Origin: Arthrobacter rhizophilus | GTDB taxonomy: Bacteria > Actinomycetota > Actinomycetes > Actinomycetales > Micrococcaceae | NCBI RefSeq assembly: GCF_026241105.1 | Contig: NZ_JAPFFT010000006.1 | Span: 62,001 to 126,000, forward strand | Reading direction: 5' to 3' | Length of the DNA: 64,000 bases | Shown: piece after piece, positions 16,603 to 26,288 of the stretch | Position numbering within the stretch: the first letter of the stretch is position 1 | Layout: every line of letters begins with the position of its first letter | Notes under the pieces: model-generated | What the model saw: the letters and a program-made list of their open reading frames with translations, nothing else | Database searches by the model: none | Told to the model about the DNA's origin: nothing | Made by a program: the position numbers and the translations under genes

Positions 16603-18039
16603 CTAGGCCTTGTGGGCCGGGCGGGTCATGGTGGTGACGTCGAGAGCCTTGTCCAGCTGCTCCTCGGTCAGTTCGCCGCGTTCGAGGTAACCGAGGGAGA
16701 CCACGGCCTCGCGGATGGTGAGGCCTTCGGCAACGGCCTTCTTGGCGATCTTTGCCGCTGCTTCGTATCCGATGAACTTGTTCAGTGGGGTCACGATGGA
16801 CGGGGACGCCTCGGCCAGGAAGCGGGCGCGCTCAACGTTGGCGGTGATGCCATCGATCATCTTGTCGGCCATGACGCGGCTGGTGTTGGCCAGGAGCCTG
16901 ATGGATTCGAGCAGATTGGCGGCCATCACGGGGATGCCGACGTTGAGCTCGAAGGCGCCGTTGGTGCCGGACCAGGCGATGGCGGTGTCGTTGCCGATGA
17001 CCTGCGCGCAGACCATGATCGAGGCTTCGCAGATGACCGGGTTGACCTTGCCGGGCATGATCGAAGAGCCCGGCTGGAGGTCCGGGATGGAGATTTCGCC
17101 AAGTCCCGTGTTGGGGCCGGATCCCATCCAGCGGAGGTCGTTGTTGATCTTCATGAAGGAGATCGCGATGTTGCGCAGCTGGCTGGAGCCTTCGATGAGG
17201 CCGTCGCGGTTGGCCTGCGCCTCGAAGTGGTCGCGCGCCTCGGTGAGCGGCAGGCCGGTGTCGGCGGCGAGGAGCTCGATGACGCGCTCCGGGAAGCCTT
17301 CCGGGGTGTTGATGCCGGTGCCGACGGCGGTGCCGCCCAGTGGAACCTCAGCAACGCGGGGGAGGGCGGCGTTGATGCGCTCGATGCCGTAACGGACCTG
17401 CGCGGCGTAGCCACCGAACTCCTGGCCCAAGGTCACCGGGGTGGCATCCATGAGGTGCGTACGGCCGGACTTGACGACGTCCTTGAACTCCACGGCCTTG
17501 CGGTCCAGGGAAGCAGCCAGGTATTCGAGGGCCGGGATCAGATCGTTGATCAGGGCCGATGTTGCGGCGACGTGGACGGACGTCGGGAAGACGTCGTTGG
17601 AGGACTGGGAGGCGTTGACGTGGTCGTTCGGGTGGACAACCTTGTCACTTCCGGCGGAGGCGAGGGCGCGCGTGGCCAGTTCCGCGATGACCTCGTTGGT
17701 GTTCATGTTGGACGACGTGCCCGAACCGGTCTGGAAGACGTCGATGGGGAAGTCGCCGTCGTACTTTCCGGCAGCAACCTCGTCGGCAGCGTTGGCAATG
17801 GCCTCGGCGAGCTCACCGTCGAGCACCCCAAGTTCGGCGTTTGCGAGAGCCGCGGCCTTTTTGACGCGGGCCAGGGCCTCGATGTGTGCGCGCTCAAGGG
17901 TCTTGCCGGAGATCGGGAAGTTCTCCACGGCGCGCTGCGTCTGGGCGCGGTACAGTGCGTTCACGGGGACGCGAACTTCGCCCATCGTGTCATGTTCAAT
18001 ACGGAACTCGGCCGTGTTGGATTCTTGAGTGGAAGTCAT
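16603..18039 (-). CDS. fumC: Class II fumarate hydratase
   Basis: Interconverts fumarate and L-malate in the TCA cycle without an iron-sulfur cluster. The 478-residue protein has the substrate motifs [23 protein letters not shown], and the superfamily signature [11 protein letters not shown] near residue 325 on the mobile loop. Full length matches the fumarase/aspartase superfamily, and [18 protein letters not shown] fits fumarase. The ATG at 18039 follows TAAGCT by six bases, indicating its own leaderless promoter despite lying downstream of the carbonic anhydrase gene. Confidence 0.95.
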   Translation of the reverse strand: MTSTQESNTAEFRIEHDTMGEVRVPVNALYRAQTQRAVENFPISGKTLERAHIEALARVKKAAALANAELGVLDGELAEAIANAADEVAAGKYDGDFPIDVFQTGSGTSSNMNTNEVIAELATRALASAGSDKVVHPNDHVNASQSSNDVFPTSVHVAATSALINDLIPALEYLAASLDRKAVEFKDVVKSGRTHLMDATPVTLGQEFGGYAAQVRYGIERINAALPRVAEVPLGGTAVGTGINTPEGFPERVIELLAADTGLPLTEARDHFEAQANRDGLIEGSSQLRNIAISFMKINNDLRWMGSGPNTGLGEISIPDLQPGSSIMPGKVNPVICEASIMVCAQVIGNDTAIAWSGTNGAFELNVGIPVMAANLLESIRLLANTSRVMADKMIDGITANVERARFLAEASPSIVTPLNKFIGYEAAAKIAKKAVAEGLTIREAVVSLGYLERGELTEEQLDKALDVTTMTRPAHKA

Positions 18040-18045
18040 GGGGCT

Positions 18046-18051
18046 AGCTTA
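18046..18051 (-). promoter_or_regulatory. -10 element TAAGCT, leaderless start of fumC
   Basis: On the minus strand TAAGCT, six bases, then ATG at 18039. Confidence 0.5.
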
Positions 18052-18137
18052 TGGCGAGCGGCCGCTTGACCGAAAACCGGCGGTGCAAAGCTACGGCTGC
18101 TGGTTACCGCCCCATCGACCGCGTTGCAGGGCCGGGC

Positions 18138-18752
18138 CTACAGCTTGCCGATGCCGGAAACCAGCGCCGCACGGCCTTCGTCCAGTTTGTAGGAAAGCCC
18201 GACGACGGCGGCGCGGCCGTCGTCGATCGCGGCGGAAATCACACGGGAACTGTCCGCCAATCGACGGGCCGTTTGCTTGACGTGCTCCACCACCATGTCG
18301 TTGACGTCCGTCTGCTCGTTGCGCATGGCTGTGAGCACGGACGGTGTGATGCGCTCCACCAGGGAACGGATGAATCCCGCGGGCATTTCACCGGTCTCGA
18401 CGGCGGTCTTGGTCGCTGTCACGGCTCCGCAGCTGTCGTGGCCAAGGATCACGATGAGGGGGACGTGAAGTTCGGAAATGCTGTATTCAAGCGAACCGAG
18501 GACGGCGTCGTCGATCACCTGACCGGCCGTGCGGACTACGAAGGCATCGCCGAGTCCGAGGTCGAAAATGATCTCAGCGGCCAGGCGGGAATCCGAGCAA
18601 CCGAAAATCACGGCGAAGGGATGCTGGTCTTCAACAAGGGAGTTCCGGCGCGAGGCATCCTGGTTGGGGTGCATGGACTCGCCGGCGACAAAACGTTCAT
18701 TTCCTTCGCGCAAACGGCGCCAGGCAAGTGCAGGAGTCAGATAAGTGGCCAC
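18138..18752 (-). CDS. Beta-class carbonic anhydrase
   Basis: Zinc enzyme hydrating CO2 to bicarbonate. The 204-residue protein has the beta-class ligands C52 and D54 in GCSDSR, and H105 and C108 in GHDSCGA, so the metal site is intact. It starts 9 bp after the stop of the DUF4245 gene and is probably co-transcribed with it. Bicarbonate supply for carboxylases and purine synthesis is a plausible role. Confidence 0.93.
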   Translation of the reverse strand: MATYLTPALAWRRLREGNERFVAGESMHPNQDASRRNSLVEDQHPFAVIFGCSDSRLAAEIIFDLGLGDAFVVRTAGQVIDDAVLGSLEYSISELHVPLIVILGHDSCGAVTATKTAVETGEMPAGFIRSLVERITPSVLTAMRNEQTDVNDMVVEHVKQTARRLADSSRVISAAIDDGRAAVVGLSYKLDEGRAALVSGIGKL

Positions 18753-18761
18753 GGCGCTACT

Positions 18762-19490
18762 TTACGGCTTGGAGGTGGCAGGCTGCGAAACTGTTTCGCC
18801 AGGCTTCGTGGTTGCGTCCGGGGAAGCTGCCGGAACTGCGTCGACCGCCTTCACCACCGCTGTGGCTAACGTGGAGAACTCGTCCAATCCTGCGCCGCCA
18901 CTCAGGATGATCGTGGTGCCGCGGTAGTTCAGGACCATGCTGCGGTTGCCCTTGGCCGTGTCATGGAGCTCCCAGTCGTGGCCGCCTGCGTTACGCGTCC
19001 CGGTGACCGGGGCGCTGCCGGTCTGCTGGAAAATCCACGTGGGATTGGCCTTGCGGGTCTGGACAATTCCGATGAACGCTTGCTTGGGAGTGAGGTACCC
19101 GACCTCCCAGGTGGGTACGCCGTCACCGGTCCCGGATACCCAGCGGGCGTAGTTTGGACTAAATGTGTCGCCGGTATCGGGCGCGACGGGTGTGAAACCC
19201 GCCACATCTTTGGCGTTGGCGGCGGTTGCTGCGACATTGACGTTGGGCCGGTAGCCATTGCTCTTCGGCGCCGGGTTCATGAGCACGATCGGCAGGAATG
19301 CCACCACGCAGAGGAGCAACGCGATGAGCATGCCGATCACCGAGGCGTTGGCGCGTTTGGCTGCTTTCGCCGGGATGACGGGCCTGACGATCGGTTGGCT
19401 GGCCTCGTCGGTGCTGGGGCCGCCACTGCTGCCATCATTGCCATTGTTCGAGGGGAAGGCGGCAATTGCTTTGTCCTGCGTATCACTCAC
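18762..19490 (-). CDS. DUF4245 domain-containing membrane-anchored protein
   Basis: The function is unknown. The 242-residue protein has a low-complexity cytoplasmic N-terminus, one transmembrane segment near residues 50-70 (SVIGMLIALLLCVVAFLPIVLM) and an extracytoplasmic DUF4245 domain (PNYARWVSGTGDGVPTWEVG, YLTPKQAFIGIVQT). The start is GTG at 19490, with a GACTAT hexamer six bases upstream on the minus strand as a possible leaderless promoter. It is first of an operon with carbonic anhydrase and divergent from glpX, a gene neighbourhood I recall from other Micrococcales. Confidence 0.85.
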   Translation of the reverse strand: MSDTQDKAIAAFPSNNGNDGSSGGPSTDEASQPIVRPVIPAKAAKRANASVIGMLIALLLCVVAFLPIVLMNPAPKSNGYRPNVNVAATAANAKDVAGFTPVAPDTGDTFSPNYARWVSGTGDGVPTWEVGYLTPKQAFIGIVQTRKANPTWIFQQTGSAPVTGTRNAGGHDWELHDTAKGNRSMVLNYRGTTIILSGGAGLDEFSTLATAVVKAVDAVPAASPDATTKPGETVSQPATSKP

Positions 19491-19593
19491 GCTTCAATAG
19501 TCCCTTATCCAAGCGGCTAATACACATCGGACAATCCGCGCAAGGGGTATTTCGAGAGTCGGTCATCCCATGACCCGTCTGCCCGTCCCCGAC

Positions 19594-19599
19594 TATGAT
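19594..19599 (+). promoter_or_regulatory. -10 element TATGAT for glpX
   Basis: A near-consensus TATGAT lies about 80 bases upstream of the glpX start, predicting a conventional leader of roughly 75 nucleotides. A clear -35 was not seen. Confidence 0.4.
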
Positions 19600-19679
19600 C
19601 TCTTGTAGAGGAATGATTCAGGCCGCCAAGCGTGGCCGTTCCTGGTCCCACGAATCGCATCATCGAAGAAGAGGTTCAC

Positions 19680-20714
19680 GTGTCTCCAGCGCCAATGTCC
19701 CAGACGTATTCCACGATTTCGCCGGCCCTCGCCGTCGGAACCGATGAGCCGGACCGCAACCTGGCCCTCGAACTTGTCCGCGTCACCGAGGCCGCGGCCA
19801 TTGCCGGAGGTCACTGGGTTGGTTTCGGCGACAAGAACAAGGCCGACGGCGCCGCGGTTGACGCTATGCGCTCGTTCCTCCACACCGTCCATTTCAACGG
19901 CGTCGTTGTCATTGGCGAGGGTGAGAAGGACGAAGCCCCCATGCTATTCAACGGCGAGCACGTCGGTGACGGTACCGGGCCGGAGTGCGACGTCGCCGTC
20001 GACCCCATCGATGGAACCCGGCTGACTGCCCTGGGCATCAACAACGCCCTCGCCGTGCTGGCAGTGGCCGAACGCGGCACCATGTTCGATCCCTCCGCAG
20101 TGTTCTACATGGAAAAGCTCGTCACCGGTCCCGAGGCCGCTGACATGGTGGACCTGCGCCTGCCGGTGAAGCAGAACCTGCACCTGATCGCCAAGGCCAA
20201 GGGCGTCAAGGTCAACCAGCTCAACGTCATGATCCTGGACCGCGACCGCCACCGCCCGCTGGTGGAGGAAATCCGCGAAGCCGGCGCCCGCACCAAGTTC
20301 ATCATGGACGGCGACGTCGCAGGCGCCATTGCAGCGGCACGTTCCGGCACCGGCGTCGATGCCCTGATGGGCATCGGCGGCACCCCGGAAGGCATCGTTG
20401 CCGCTTGCGCCATCAAGTCCCTCGGCGGTGTCATCCAGGGCCGACTCTGGCCCACCAGCGACGACGAGAAGCAGAAGGCCATCGACGCCGGCCACGACCT
20501 CGAACGCGTGCTGTCCACGAACGACCTCGTGACCAGCGACAACTGCTATTTCGCAGCCACGGGCATCACCGACGGTGACCTCCTCAGGGGCGTGCGCTAC
20601 TCCAAGGACAAGGTCCTGACCCAGTCCATCGTGATGCGCTCCAAGTCCGGCACCATCCGCTTCGTCGACGGCGAGCACCAGGCCAGCAAGTGGGAAGGCT
20701 ACGCCCGCAAGTAG
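19680..20714 (+). CDS. glpX: Class II fructose-1,6-bisphosphatase
   Basis: Gluconeogenic hydrolysis of fructose-1,6-bisphosphate to fructose-6-phosphate. The protein (about 344 residues) has the metal-binding VIGEGEKDEAPML segment, the VDPIDGTRLTA motif with catalytic aspartates, and the MGIGGTPEGIVAACA loop typical of GlpX. GTG at 19680 is preceded by GAAGAGG; ATG at 19695 is an alternative. Many actinobacteria, as in M. tuberculosis, rely on GlpX as the main FBPase. A perfect terminator follows. Confidence 0.94.
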   Translation: MSPAPMSQTYSTISPALAVGTDEPDRNLALELVRVTEAAAIAGGHWVGFGDKNKADGAAVDAMRSFLHTVHFNGVVVIGEGEKDEAPMLFNGEHVGDGTGPECDVAVDPIDGTRLTALGINNALAVLAVAERGTMFDPSAVFYMEKLVTGPEAADMVDLRLPVKQNLHLIAKAKGVKVNQLNVMILDRDRHRPLVEEIREAGARTKFIMDGDVAGAIAAARSGTGVDALMGIGGTPEGIVAACAIKSLGGVIQGRLWPTSDDEKQKAIDAGHDLERVLSTNDLVTSDNCYFAATGITDGDLLRGVRYSKDKVLTQSIVMRSKSGTIRFVDGEHQASKWEGYARK

Positions 20715-20724
20715 GACCCACAAG

Positions 20725-20788
20725 ACCGGGGCTTGTTTCCCATTCCGGAGCTTGAAGCAACGGAACGGGAAACAAGCCCCGGTTTTTT
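20725..20788 (+). terminator. Rho-independent terminator after glpX
   Basis: Seventeen-base arms 20725-20741 and 20767-20783 (ACCGGGGCTTGTTTCCC type) pair perfectly and are followed by a run of six T. It lies between convergent glpX and the FemAB gene. Confidence 0.9.
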
Positions 20789-20801
20789 GTGAGAAAGAGC
20801 G

Positions 20802-21737
20802 TCAGCGGAGCTTTTCGCGGAGCTTCCGCGCGAGTTGGTATGCACCGTATCGGAGCTTGTTGACGGGAAGGTCCCACGTGCCCGGATAGGCGATTTCGCG
20901 GCCGCCGAAGGACTTCTTGAAGGCAGTGAATCCGGCCCACTTATGCTCGGGGTCCCCTTCTGGGGCCACGCCCCATAGGTCAACGTGCTTGAGCCCCTTG
21001 TCCTTGGCATCGGCCATGAGCGTCACCAGCAACGGGATGCCCGCGCTGAGCTTGCGGTGCGTGTCATCGAGCGCCGCGTGGGCGTAGGTACGCGTGTCTG
21101 CGGAGTCGTACGCCAAAGCGGCGGCAATGGGCTCGCCTTCCAGTTCGGCGATGAACAGGGTGCCAGCGCCGGCAGGCATGAGGGAGCGGGCTACCGAGCT
21201 CAAGTAGTCGTCGCTTTGGGGTTTGAAGCCGTTCCGTGCCGCCGTCATGTGCAGGAAGTCGAGAAGTACCGAGATCTCCTCAGGATTCTGCGAAGACCGG
21301 AACGTTACGCCCTTCTTGTGGATGTTGCGATACAGGTTCCGGTTTGTTGGTTTCATGCCCGCAAGGACGTCCTTGAAATCGCCGTCGAGGTCCACAATCC
21401 AGCTCAGTTCCGGCTGCTGGTTGGACGGCGCAGGCTGCAGGCCGCGAGCCCGAAGTATTGCACCGGCGTCGACGGCTTCGAACCCGGCGGTGACCGGTTC
21501 CATTCGGACAAACACCGCCCGGTTGCGACGGGCGATGTCCACGAGTGCCCCTACAGCCTCGTCGAAGGCCTCCAGCGAATCGGCTACGGGTCCGTACGGC
21601 GTGTAGATCACCTTGCCGGCAGGGTTCTTTTCCTCCACAGCAAGGAAACGCCACCCCAGGCCGGACTCCTCGTGCACGGTACGTCCGAGGGAACGCTGGA
21701 AGGACGCCCAAGCGGGCGTCTGCAGGAAATACTCCAC
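20802..21737 (-). CDS. FemAB/FemX-type peptidoglycan bridge aminoacyltransferase
   Basis: Predicted aminoacyl-tRNA-dependent enzyme that adds an amino acid to the lipid II stem peptide to build the interpeptide bridge. The 311-residue protein matches FemAB in its N-terminal LQTPAWASFQRSLG (substrate strand), the MKPTNRNLYRNIHKKGVTF core of the first GNAT-like lobe, and the C-terminal HVDLWGVAPEGDPEHKWAGFTAFKKSFGG block. No helical arm insertion is evident, as in FemX/Fmh-type enzymes. It is separated from manA by 3 bp and is probably in its transcript. The amino acid added is unknown. Confidence 0.88.
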   Translation of the reverse strand: MEYFLQTPAWASFQRSLGRTVHEESGLGWRFLAVEEKNPAGKVIYTPYGPVADSLEAFDEAVGALVDIARRNRAVFVRMEPVTAGFEAVDAGAILRARGLQPAPSNQQPELSWIVDLDGDFKDVLAGMKPTNRNLYRNIHKKGVTFRSSQNPEEISVLLDFLHMTAARNGFKPQSDDYLSSVARSLMPAGAGTLFIAELEGEPIAAALAYDSADTRTYAHAALDDTHRKLSAGIPLLVTLMADAKDKGLKHVDLWGVAPEGDPEHKWAGFTAFKKSFGGREIAYPGTWDLPVNKLRYGAYQLARKLREKLR

Positions 21738-21740
21738 GGC

Positions 21741-22991
21741 CTAGTTCCCCAGCCCCGTTGTGACGGCGAACGCAACGCTCGTTTCCGCTGCTCCGGAAGC
21801 CGGGTGCACCATGACGGGCTCTTCGGCCGCCGGGATGAACGCACTTCCGCCACGCGCGACGGCGAGTTCGCTCTTGGGGGAGTCGAGCACGACGGAACCC
21901 GACACGACCACGACGACGGCGGGACCGACTTGAGCCAGCGGCACCGGTTCCGCTCCGGGAGCCAACTCGATGCGCTGGAGTTGGAATTCCCGGAACGGCG
22001 GCACATAGAGATCCTGGCCAAATCCGGAGGTCCGCGGCGCAATGCGGGGCACCCCGAGGGAAGCGAACTCGATGGTCTTCAGAAGTTCGGGAACATCGAT
22101 GTGCTTGGGAGTGAGGCCACCGCGGAGCACATTGTCCGAAGCCGCCATGACCTCCACGCCAAGGCCCCTCAAGTAAGCGTGGACGTTTCCGCCCGGCAGG
22201 TACACGGATTCGCCCGGTGCCAGGAAGACAAGATTCAAAAGCAAGGAAATCAGGACACCCGGATCGCCCGGGAACTCACTGTTGATGCCCACCAACGTGG
22301 TGAGCTCCGCGGTGTGGATACCCATCGGTGCGCCCGACTTCAAGACGGAGACCGCCTGCTCCGTTGCCGTTGAGACGGCATCCCCACCGGTAATCAGGCG
22401 GATAAACGCAGCCTTGAGAGCGGCGGACTCATCAGGGCCAGACAGGTCTGCGATGACCCCTGTAATGACCTCCGGGACGTCGACGGCGGCCAGGTCCAGG
22501 AGAGTCGCGAGGTGCTGGAAAACGCGCTGCGAATCGGCGGCTGGACGGAAACCGCAGAGCGCCTCAAACGGGGTCAGCGCGAAGATCATTTCCGGCTTGT
22601 GGTTGTCGTCCCGGTAGTTGCGCTCGGGTGCATCGGCAGCTAAGCCCGCGGCATTTTCCTTCGCGAACCCGTCCCGGGCCTGCTGCAAGCGGGGGTGGAC
22701 CTGCAAGGACAGGGGCTTGTCCGCTGCAAGAAGCTTGGTGAGGAACGGCAGCCGGGGACCGAATTCGGCCAGGCTGGATTCGCCCAGGAAATGGGTGGGA
22801 TCTGCGTTGATCAGGGCGTCCAAGGCAACGGAGGATCCATCGGGGCGCGTGGCCATTGACGGCGAGTCGGGGTGCGCTCCGATCCACAACTCCGCCTCGG
22901 GTCCGCCCGAGGCGGGCCTTCCCAGCAGGGTGGAGATCGCCGTCGTCGATCCCCATGCATACGGTCGCAGAACGTTCTCAAGCAGGTACAC
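21741..22991 (-). CDS. manA: Mannose-6-phosphate isomerase, class I
   Basis: Zinc-dependent interconversion of fructose-6-phosphate and mannose-6-phosphate, feeding GDP-mannose and mannosylation. The 416-residue protein has the N-terminal RPYAWGSTTAIS, the metal motif LSLQVHPRLQQA, DDNHKPEMIFALTPFEALCGFR, and PGGNVHAYLRGLGVEVMAASDNVLRGGLTPK near residue 265. The start is GTG at 22991. Mannose supply fits the protein mannosyltransferase encoded 17 kb away. Confidence 0.94.
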   Translation of the reverse strand: MYLLENVLRPYAWGSTTAISTLLGRPASGGPEAELWIGAHPDSPSMATRPDGSSVALDALINADPTHFLGESSLAEFGPRLPFLTKLLAADKPLSLQVHPRLQQARDGFAKENAAGLAADAPERNYRDDNHKPEMIFALTPFEALCGFRPAADSQRVFQHLATLLDLAAVDVPEVITGVIADLSGPDESAALKAAFIRLITGGDAVSTATEQAVSVLKSGAPMGIHTAELTTLVGINSEFPGDPGVLISLLLNLVFLAPGESVYLPGGNVHAYLRGLGVEVMAASDNVLRGGLTPKHIDVPELLKTIEFASLGVPRIAPRTSGFGQDLYVPPFREFQLQRIELAPGAEPVPLAQVGPAVVVVVSGSVVLDSPKSELAVARGGSAFIPAAEEPVMVHPASGAAETSVAFAVTTGLGN

Positions 22992-23061
22992 GGCAGGGGA
23001 TCCTTGTCATTACGAGGCGGTACGTTCGGATAAGTTCGGGCGCTTGCATCGCAACGCTCTC

Positions 23062-23655
23062 TTAGCGGCTGCTCCGAGCGGAGACGTTGGCAGTGGAGAA
23101 CACTTCGGCCACCTTGTCGCGGAGCCTGGCCCCTTTCTCCGTGGCAGTGTTGTTGAGCTCCTGGGCAAACTCGAGCAGATCGCCACGAAGCCTGACGGCC
23201 AGTTCATCGGTTCCGGAAGCAAGCACGCGCACGGCCAGGAGGCCGGCGTTGCGGGCGCCGCCGATCGACACGGTCGCCACGGGTACGCCTGAGGGCATCT
23301 GAACGATGGACAGCAGGGAATCCATGCCATCCAGGGTCTTCAGCGGGACCGGGACGCCGATCACGGGCAGCGGGGTGACGGATGCGAGCATTCCCGGCAA
23401 ATGGGCAGCTCCGCCTGCTCCGGCGATGATGACGCGGATGCCGCGCTCATGGGCACTCTGCCCGTAGCGGATCATTTCCGTGGGCATGCGGTGGGCGGAG
23501 ACCACGTCGGCTTCGAAGGGGATGCCGAATTCGGCCAGGGCGTCCGCCGCAGCTTCCATGACCGGCCAGTCGGAGTCGGAGCCCATGACCAGTCCTACGA
23601 TCGGGGCGGCCTTCTCCGCACCCGTGTTTTCGGCACCCGTCTTTTCTGCACTCAT
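23062..23655 (-). CDS. purE: N5-carboxyaminoimidazole ribonucleotide mutase
   Basis: Converts N5-CAIR to CAIR in purine synthesis. The 197-residue class I PurE has [14 protein letters not shown], the active-site SAHRMP motif and [14 protein letters not shown]. Its ATG overlaps the purK stop (ATGA), indicating translational coupling with PurK, which makes its substrate. An N-terminal extension of about 17 residues repeats the short unit [12 protein letters not shown]. Confidence 0.94.
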   Translation of the reverse strand: MSAEKTGAENTGAEKAAPIVGLVMGSDSDWPVMEAAADALAEFGIPFEADVVSAHRMPTEMIRYGQSAHERGIRVIIAGAGGAAHLPGMLASVTPLPVIGVPVPLKTLDGMDSLLSIVQMPSGVPVATVSIGGARNAGLLAVRVLASGTDELAVRLRGDLLEFAQELNNTATEKGARLRDKVAEVFSTANVSARSSR

Positions 23656-24839
23656 GCGGTCTCCTCGGTGGTGGTTTCTGCCGGCATGCGGCCGTCACGG
23701 ATGATGTCGGCAACAACGGTGGCGCGGTGCCGGATGGAATCGACGTCTGCTGTGGAGTTGCCGACGAGGTTCACGTGGCCGATCTTGCGGCCGGCCCGCA
23801 CGGACTTGCCGTAGCAGTGGACCTTCGCGGCGGGCTCGTAAGCGAGGGCCTTGGGGTAGGCGCTGAAGAGATCCTGGTTGGCGCCGCCCAGGAAGTTCTT
23901 CATGACCACCACCGCGCCCAAGGCGTCGGTGGCGCCGAGGGGGAGGTTGAGGACTGCGCGCAAGTGCTGCTCAAACTGGCTGGTGACGGAGCCGTCCTGC
24001 GTCCAGTGGCCCGTGTTGTGCGGACGCATGGCGAGCTCGTTGACCAGGAAACCGACCCCGACGCCGGGAGTCTCGAAGAGTTCTGCCGCCATGACGCCAG
24101 TGACGCCGAGTTCATTGGCGATCCGCAGCGCTGCCTCTTCGGCGGCGGCGGCGACTTCCACGGGAATATCCTGGGCAGGCGCAATGACTTCGTCGCAGAC
24201 TCCGTCCACCTGGACAGTGTGGACAACCGGCCAGGCGCGCGATTCGCCGTCGGGAGTTCTTGCGACGAGCGCGGACAGCTCGCGGCTGAACTCAACCTTC
24301 GCCTCGGCCAGCAGCGGGCTCATGGCCCCGAACCAGTCCGTGGTGGTCCGGGCGTCGTCGGCGGAGTGAACGATTCGCACGCCCTTGCCGTCATAGCCGC
24401 CGCGCGGAGTCTTCAAGACGATCGGCCAGCCGATCTGCTCACCGAAAGACACAAGGTCTTCGACGCCGTGGACGGCTGCCCACTCCGGGTTGGGCAGCCC
24501 GAGGCGGTCGATCGCTGCACGCATCACCAGTTTGTCCTGCGCGTGCACGAGGGCATCCGGGCCGGGTTGGACATTGACGCCGGCCTCGATAAGGGCACGA
24601 AGGTGCTCGGTGGGGACGTGCTCATGGTCGAACGTCATGACGTCCAATCCCTTGGAGAACTCGAGCAAGGCCGCGAGGTCCTTGTAGTCGCCGACTGGAG
24701 CCGTCGCCACGGCCTGGACGGCAGAAACGTCCTCACCTTCAGCAAGGACACGGAGTTCAAAGCCAAGAGCGGTAGCGGCCGGAGCCATCATTCGTGCGAG
24801 CTGGCCGCCGCCCACCACGCCAATTACAGGAAAAGTCAC
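23652..24839 (-). CDS. purK: 5-(carboxyamino)imidazole ribonucleotide synthase
   Basis: ATP-grasp enzyme making N5-CAIR from AIR, bicarbonate and ATP. The 395-residue protein begins [21 protein letters not shown] and has the ATP-grasp block [17 protein letters not shown] and the C-terminal [17 protein letters not shown] active-site segment. GTG at 24839 was chosen because it gives the canonical N-terminus and lies seven bases after TAGGCT. The longer upstream frame adds 38 unconserved residues. Confidence 0.94.
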   Translation of the reverse strand: MTFPVIGVVGGGQLARMMAPAATALGFELRVLAEGEDVSAVQAVATAPVGDYKDLAALLEFSKGLDVMTFDHEHVPTEHLRALIEAGVNVQPGPDALVHAQDKLVMRAAIDRLGLPNPEWAAVHGVEDLVSFGEQIGWPIVLKTPRGGYDGKGVRIVHSADDARTTTDWFGAMSPLLAEAKVEFSRELSALVARTPDGESRAWPVVHTVQVDGVCDEVIAPAQDIPVEVAAAAEEAALRIANELGVTGVMAAELFETPGVGVGFLVNELAMRPHNTGHWTQDGSVTSQFEQHLRAVLNLPLGATDALGAVVVMKNFLGGANQDLFSAYPKALAYEPAAKVHCYGKSVRAGRKIGHVNLVGNSTADVDSIRHRATVVADIIRDGRMPAETTTEETA

Positions 24840-24846
24840 AAGGTTC

Positions 24847-24852
24847 AGCCTA
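24847..24852 (-). promoter_or_regulatory. -10 element TAGGCT, leaderless start of purK
   Basis: On the minus strand TAGGCT is followed by seven bases and the purK GTG. Confidence 0.45.
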
Positions 24853-25024
24853 CCGAACCAGCAGCCCGTTCCTGGATTCTGCTGCCATCGTTGCCCTGCA
24901 CAGCTGCCGAAAGGGTTCCCGTGCGGGGCCGTTGGCGCGGAACAATTGGGCAAGCTTCACGGAATCGGCGCTAAAATGGAGACTTCGGCCCATCGGCCCC
25001 CTAGAACAACGGCCATGGAGGGTC

Positions 25025-25603
25025 ATGATCAACACACTTGCAGATCGCATCCGCGGACTTGCCTCGCTCTTTTGGCGCGAAGTAGCCAAGTTCGGCGCTG
25101 TTGGCGGTGTTGCGTTCGTCATAGATAACGGCCTGACCTACTATCTCATGCACGGTCCGATGTCGGACAGCGAGGCCAAGGCCCGTTTCGTCGGAGCCAC
25201 TGTGGCCACGGTGTTCTCATGGATTGCCAACCGCTTCTGGACGTTCCGCCACCGCCGCCAGGACAACGTGGTGCGCGAGTTCGTGATGTTCATCATCATC
25301 AACGGCATTGGCATCGGTATTTCCACCGGCCTCACGGCCATCGCCAAATACGGGATGAATATCCAGGATAAGAACATCCTCTTCGGTGCCGGCGTGGTCG
25401 GCATCCTGGTGGCCACAGTTGTGCGCTTCTTCGCCTACCGCTTCCTCGTGTTCAACAAGGAACTCGACGAAGAGCCGGCCTTCTCGCATGACCACGAGCT
25501 CATCGAAGCCCATCACAAGGCCAAGGCCAAGGCCATCCACGCCGCTAATGCCGAGGCTAGCGCCGGCTCCGGTGAGGGCGAAGAAGCGGTCAAGCGCCGC
25601 TAA
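25025..25603 (+). CDS. GtrA family membrane protein
   Basis: A 192-residue four-helix GtrA/DPMS-type protein, a family associated with flipping or handling polyprenyl-phosphate-linked sugars for envelope glycan modification. It has the start FWREVAKFGAVGGVAFVIDNGLTYY, the conserved ANRFWTFRHRR loop near residue 75 and the C-terminal FFAYRFLVFNKEL. A 50-residue charged tail (HHKAKAKAIHAANAE) extends past the domain. ATG at 25025 has GGAGG just upstream. Its 3' end overlaps the convergent TIGR03089 gene by 14 bp. Confidence 0.87.
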   Translation: MINTLADRIRGLASLFWREVAKFGAVGGVAFVIDNGLTYYLMHGPMSDSEAKARFVGATVATVFSWIANRFWTFRHRRQDNVVREFVMFIIINGIGIGISTGLTAIAKYGMNIQDKNILFGAGVVGILVATVVRFFAYRFLVFNKELDEEPAFSHDHELIEAHHKAKAKAIHAANAEASAGSGEGEEAVKRR

Positions 25604-26288
25604 CGCGCTCGTTGTCCAGCAGGTGCTGGGTGACTTCAACGTCGGGGTGAACCAGCACCACTGAGCCGTCTTCTTTCCATGCGCCCAACGCATCCGCCAG
25701 TGCTGATTCCAAGCCGTCGGCCGCACGGACCAGCAGCCGAACGCCGGTCTCGTGTTCCTTGGCAAAGCCGTCCAGCAATTCATTGTGCGCGTGTCCGGCT
25801 TCAGGGCGGCGCAGGGCGGGCAGCGCGGGGTCCGGTTCGGCGTGGGCCATGAACACGTCGCCGTGGGAGCGGACCTCTGCTGCGTAGTCCACGACGCCGA
25901 CCGGCAGTTCCCCGGGCCAACGCATCGCGAGTGCCGCCAGCGGCACGGCGACGACCGCATCAAAGTCCGCGCCAGCACCGGCGTCGGGGGTGTCCGTCAC
26001 GAGAAGATCGGCGCTGCCGCCGTCGAGCACCAATTCCATGCCCAATTGCCAGCCGGCCAGCGCCCACACCAGGGACTTCCAATGGGCCGGCAGGTCCAGG
26101 CGCAGGCTCATGCCCGGCTCGGCGTCGAACTCGTCCTGAAGCAGGTTGCTGGTCTTGGCGACCCAATTGTCCAGAACCCGGCCTGAAAGCTCCACCCGTT
26201 CGGCATCCGGTCCGTACCAGGTCAGGCGGGGTGACGTGGCGTGCCCGGAACGCAGGGCTGCCATCAGGTTCATCGCGGGAGTGCTCAT
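25590..26288 (-). CDS. TIGR03089 family protein
   Basis: A 232-residue actinobacterial protein of unknown role, remotely like the N-terminal part of AMP-binding (ANL) enzymes: GRVLDNWVAKTSNLLQDEFDAEPG resembles their helical start, and DLPAHWKSLVWALAGWQLG resembles the usual LPNxxxFVxAxLGxxxxG strand. The catalytic ATP-binding motifs of ANL enzymes are absent. The ATG at 26288 is preferred to an upstream in-frame start because the added 20 residues are not family-like. Confidence 0.82.
   Translation of the reverse strand: MSTPAMNLMAALRSGHATSPRLTWYGPDAERVELSGRVLDNWVAKTSNLLQDEFDAEPGMSLRLDLPAHWKSLVWALAGWQLGMELVLDGGSADLLVTDTPDAGAGADFDAVVAVPLAALAMRWPGELPVGVVDYAAEVRSHGDVFMAHAEPDPALPALRRPEAGHAHNELLDGFAKEHETGVRLLVRAADGLESALADALGAWKEDGSVVLVHPDVEVTQHLLDNERVSGA

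Noticed and set aside
16561..18069. 502-residue plus-strand open frame opposite fumC
   Set aside because: Glycine/valine/aspartate-rich antisense shadow of fumC with no start signal.
23727..24974. 415-residue plus-strand frame opposite purK
   Set aside because: Antisense shadow of purK with no motif or start signal.
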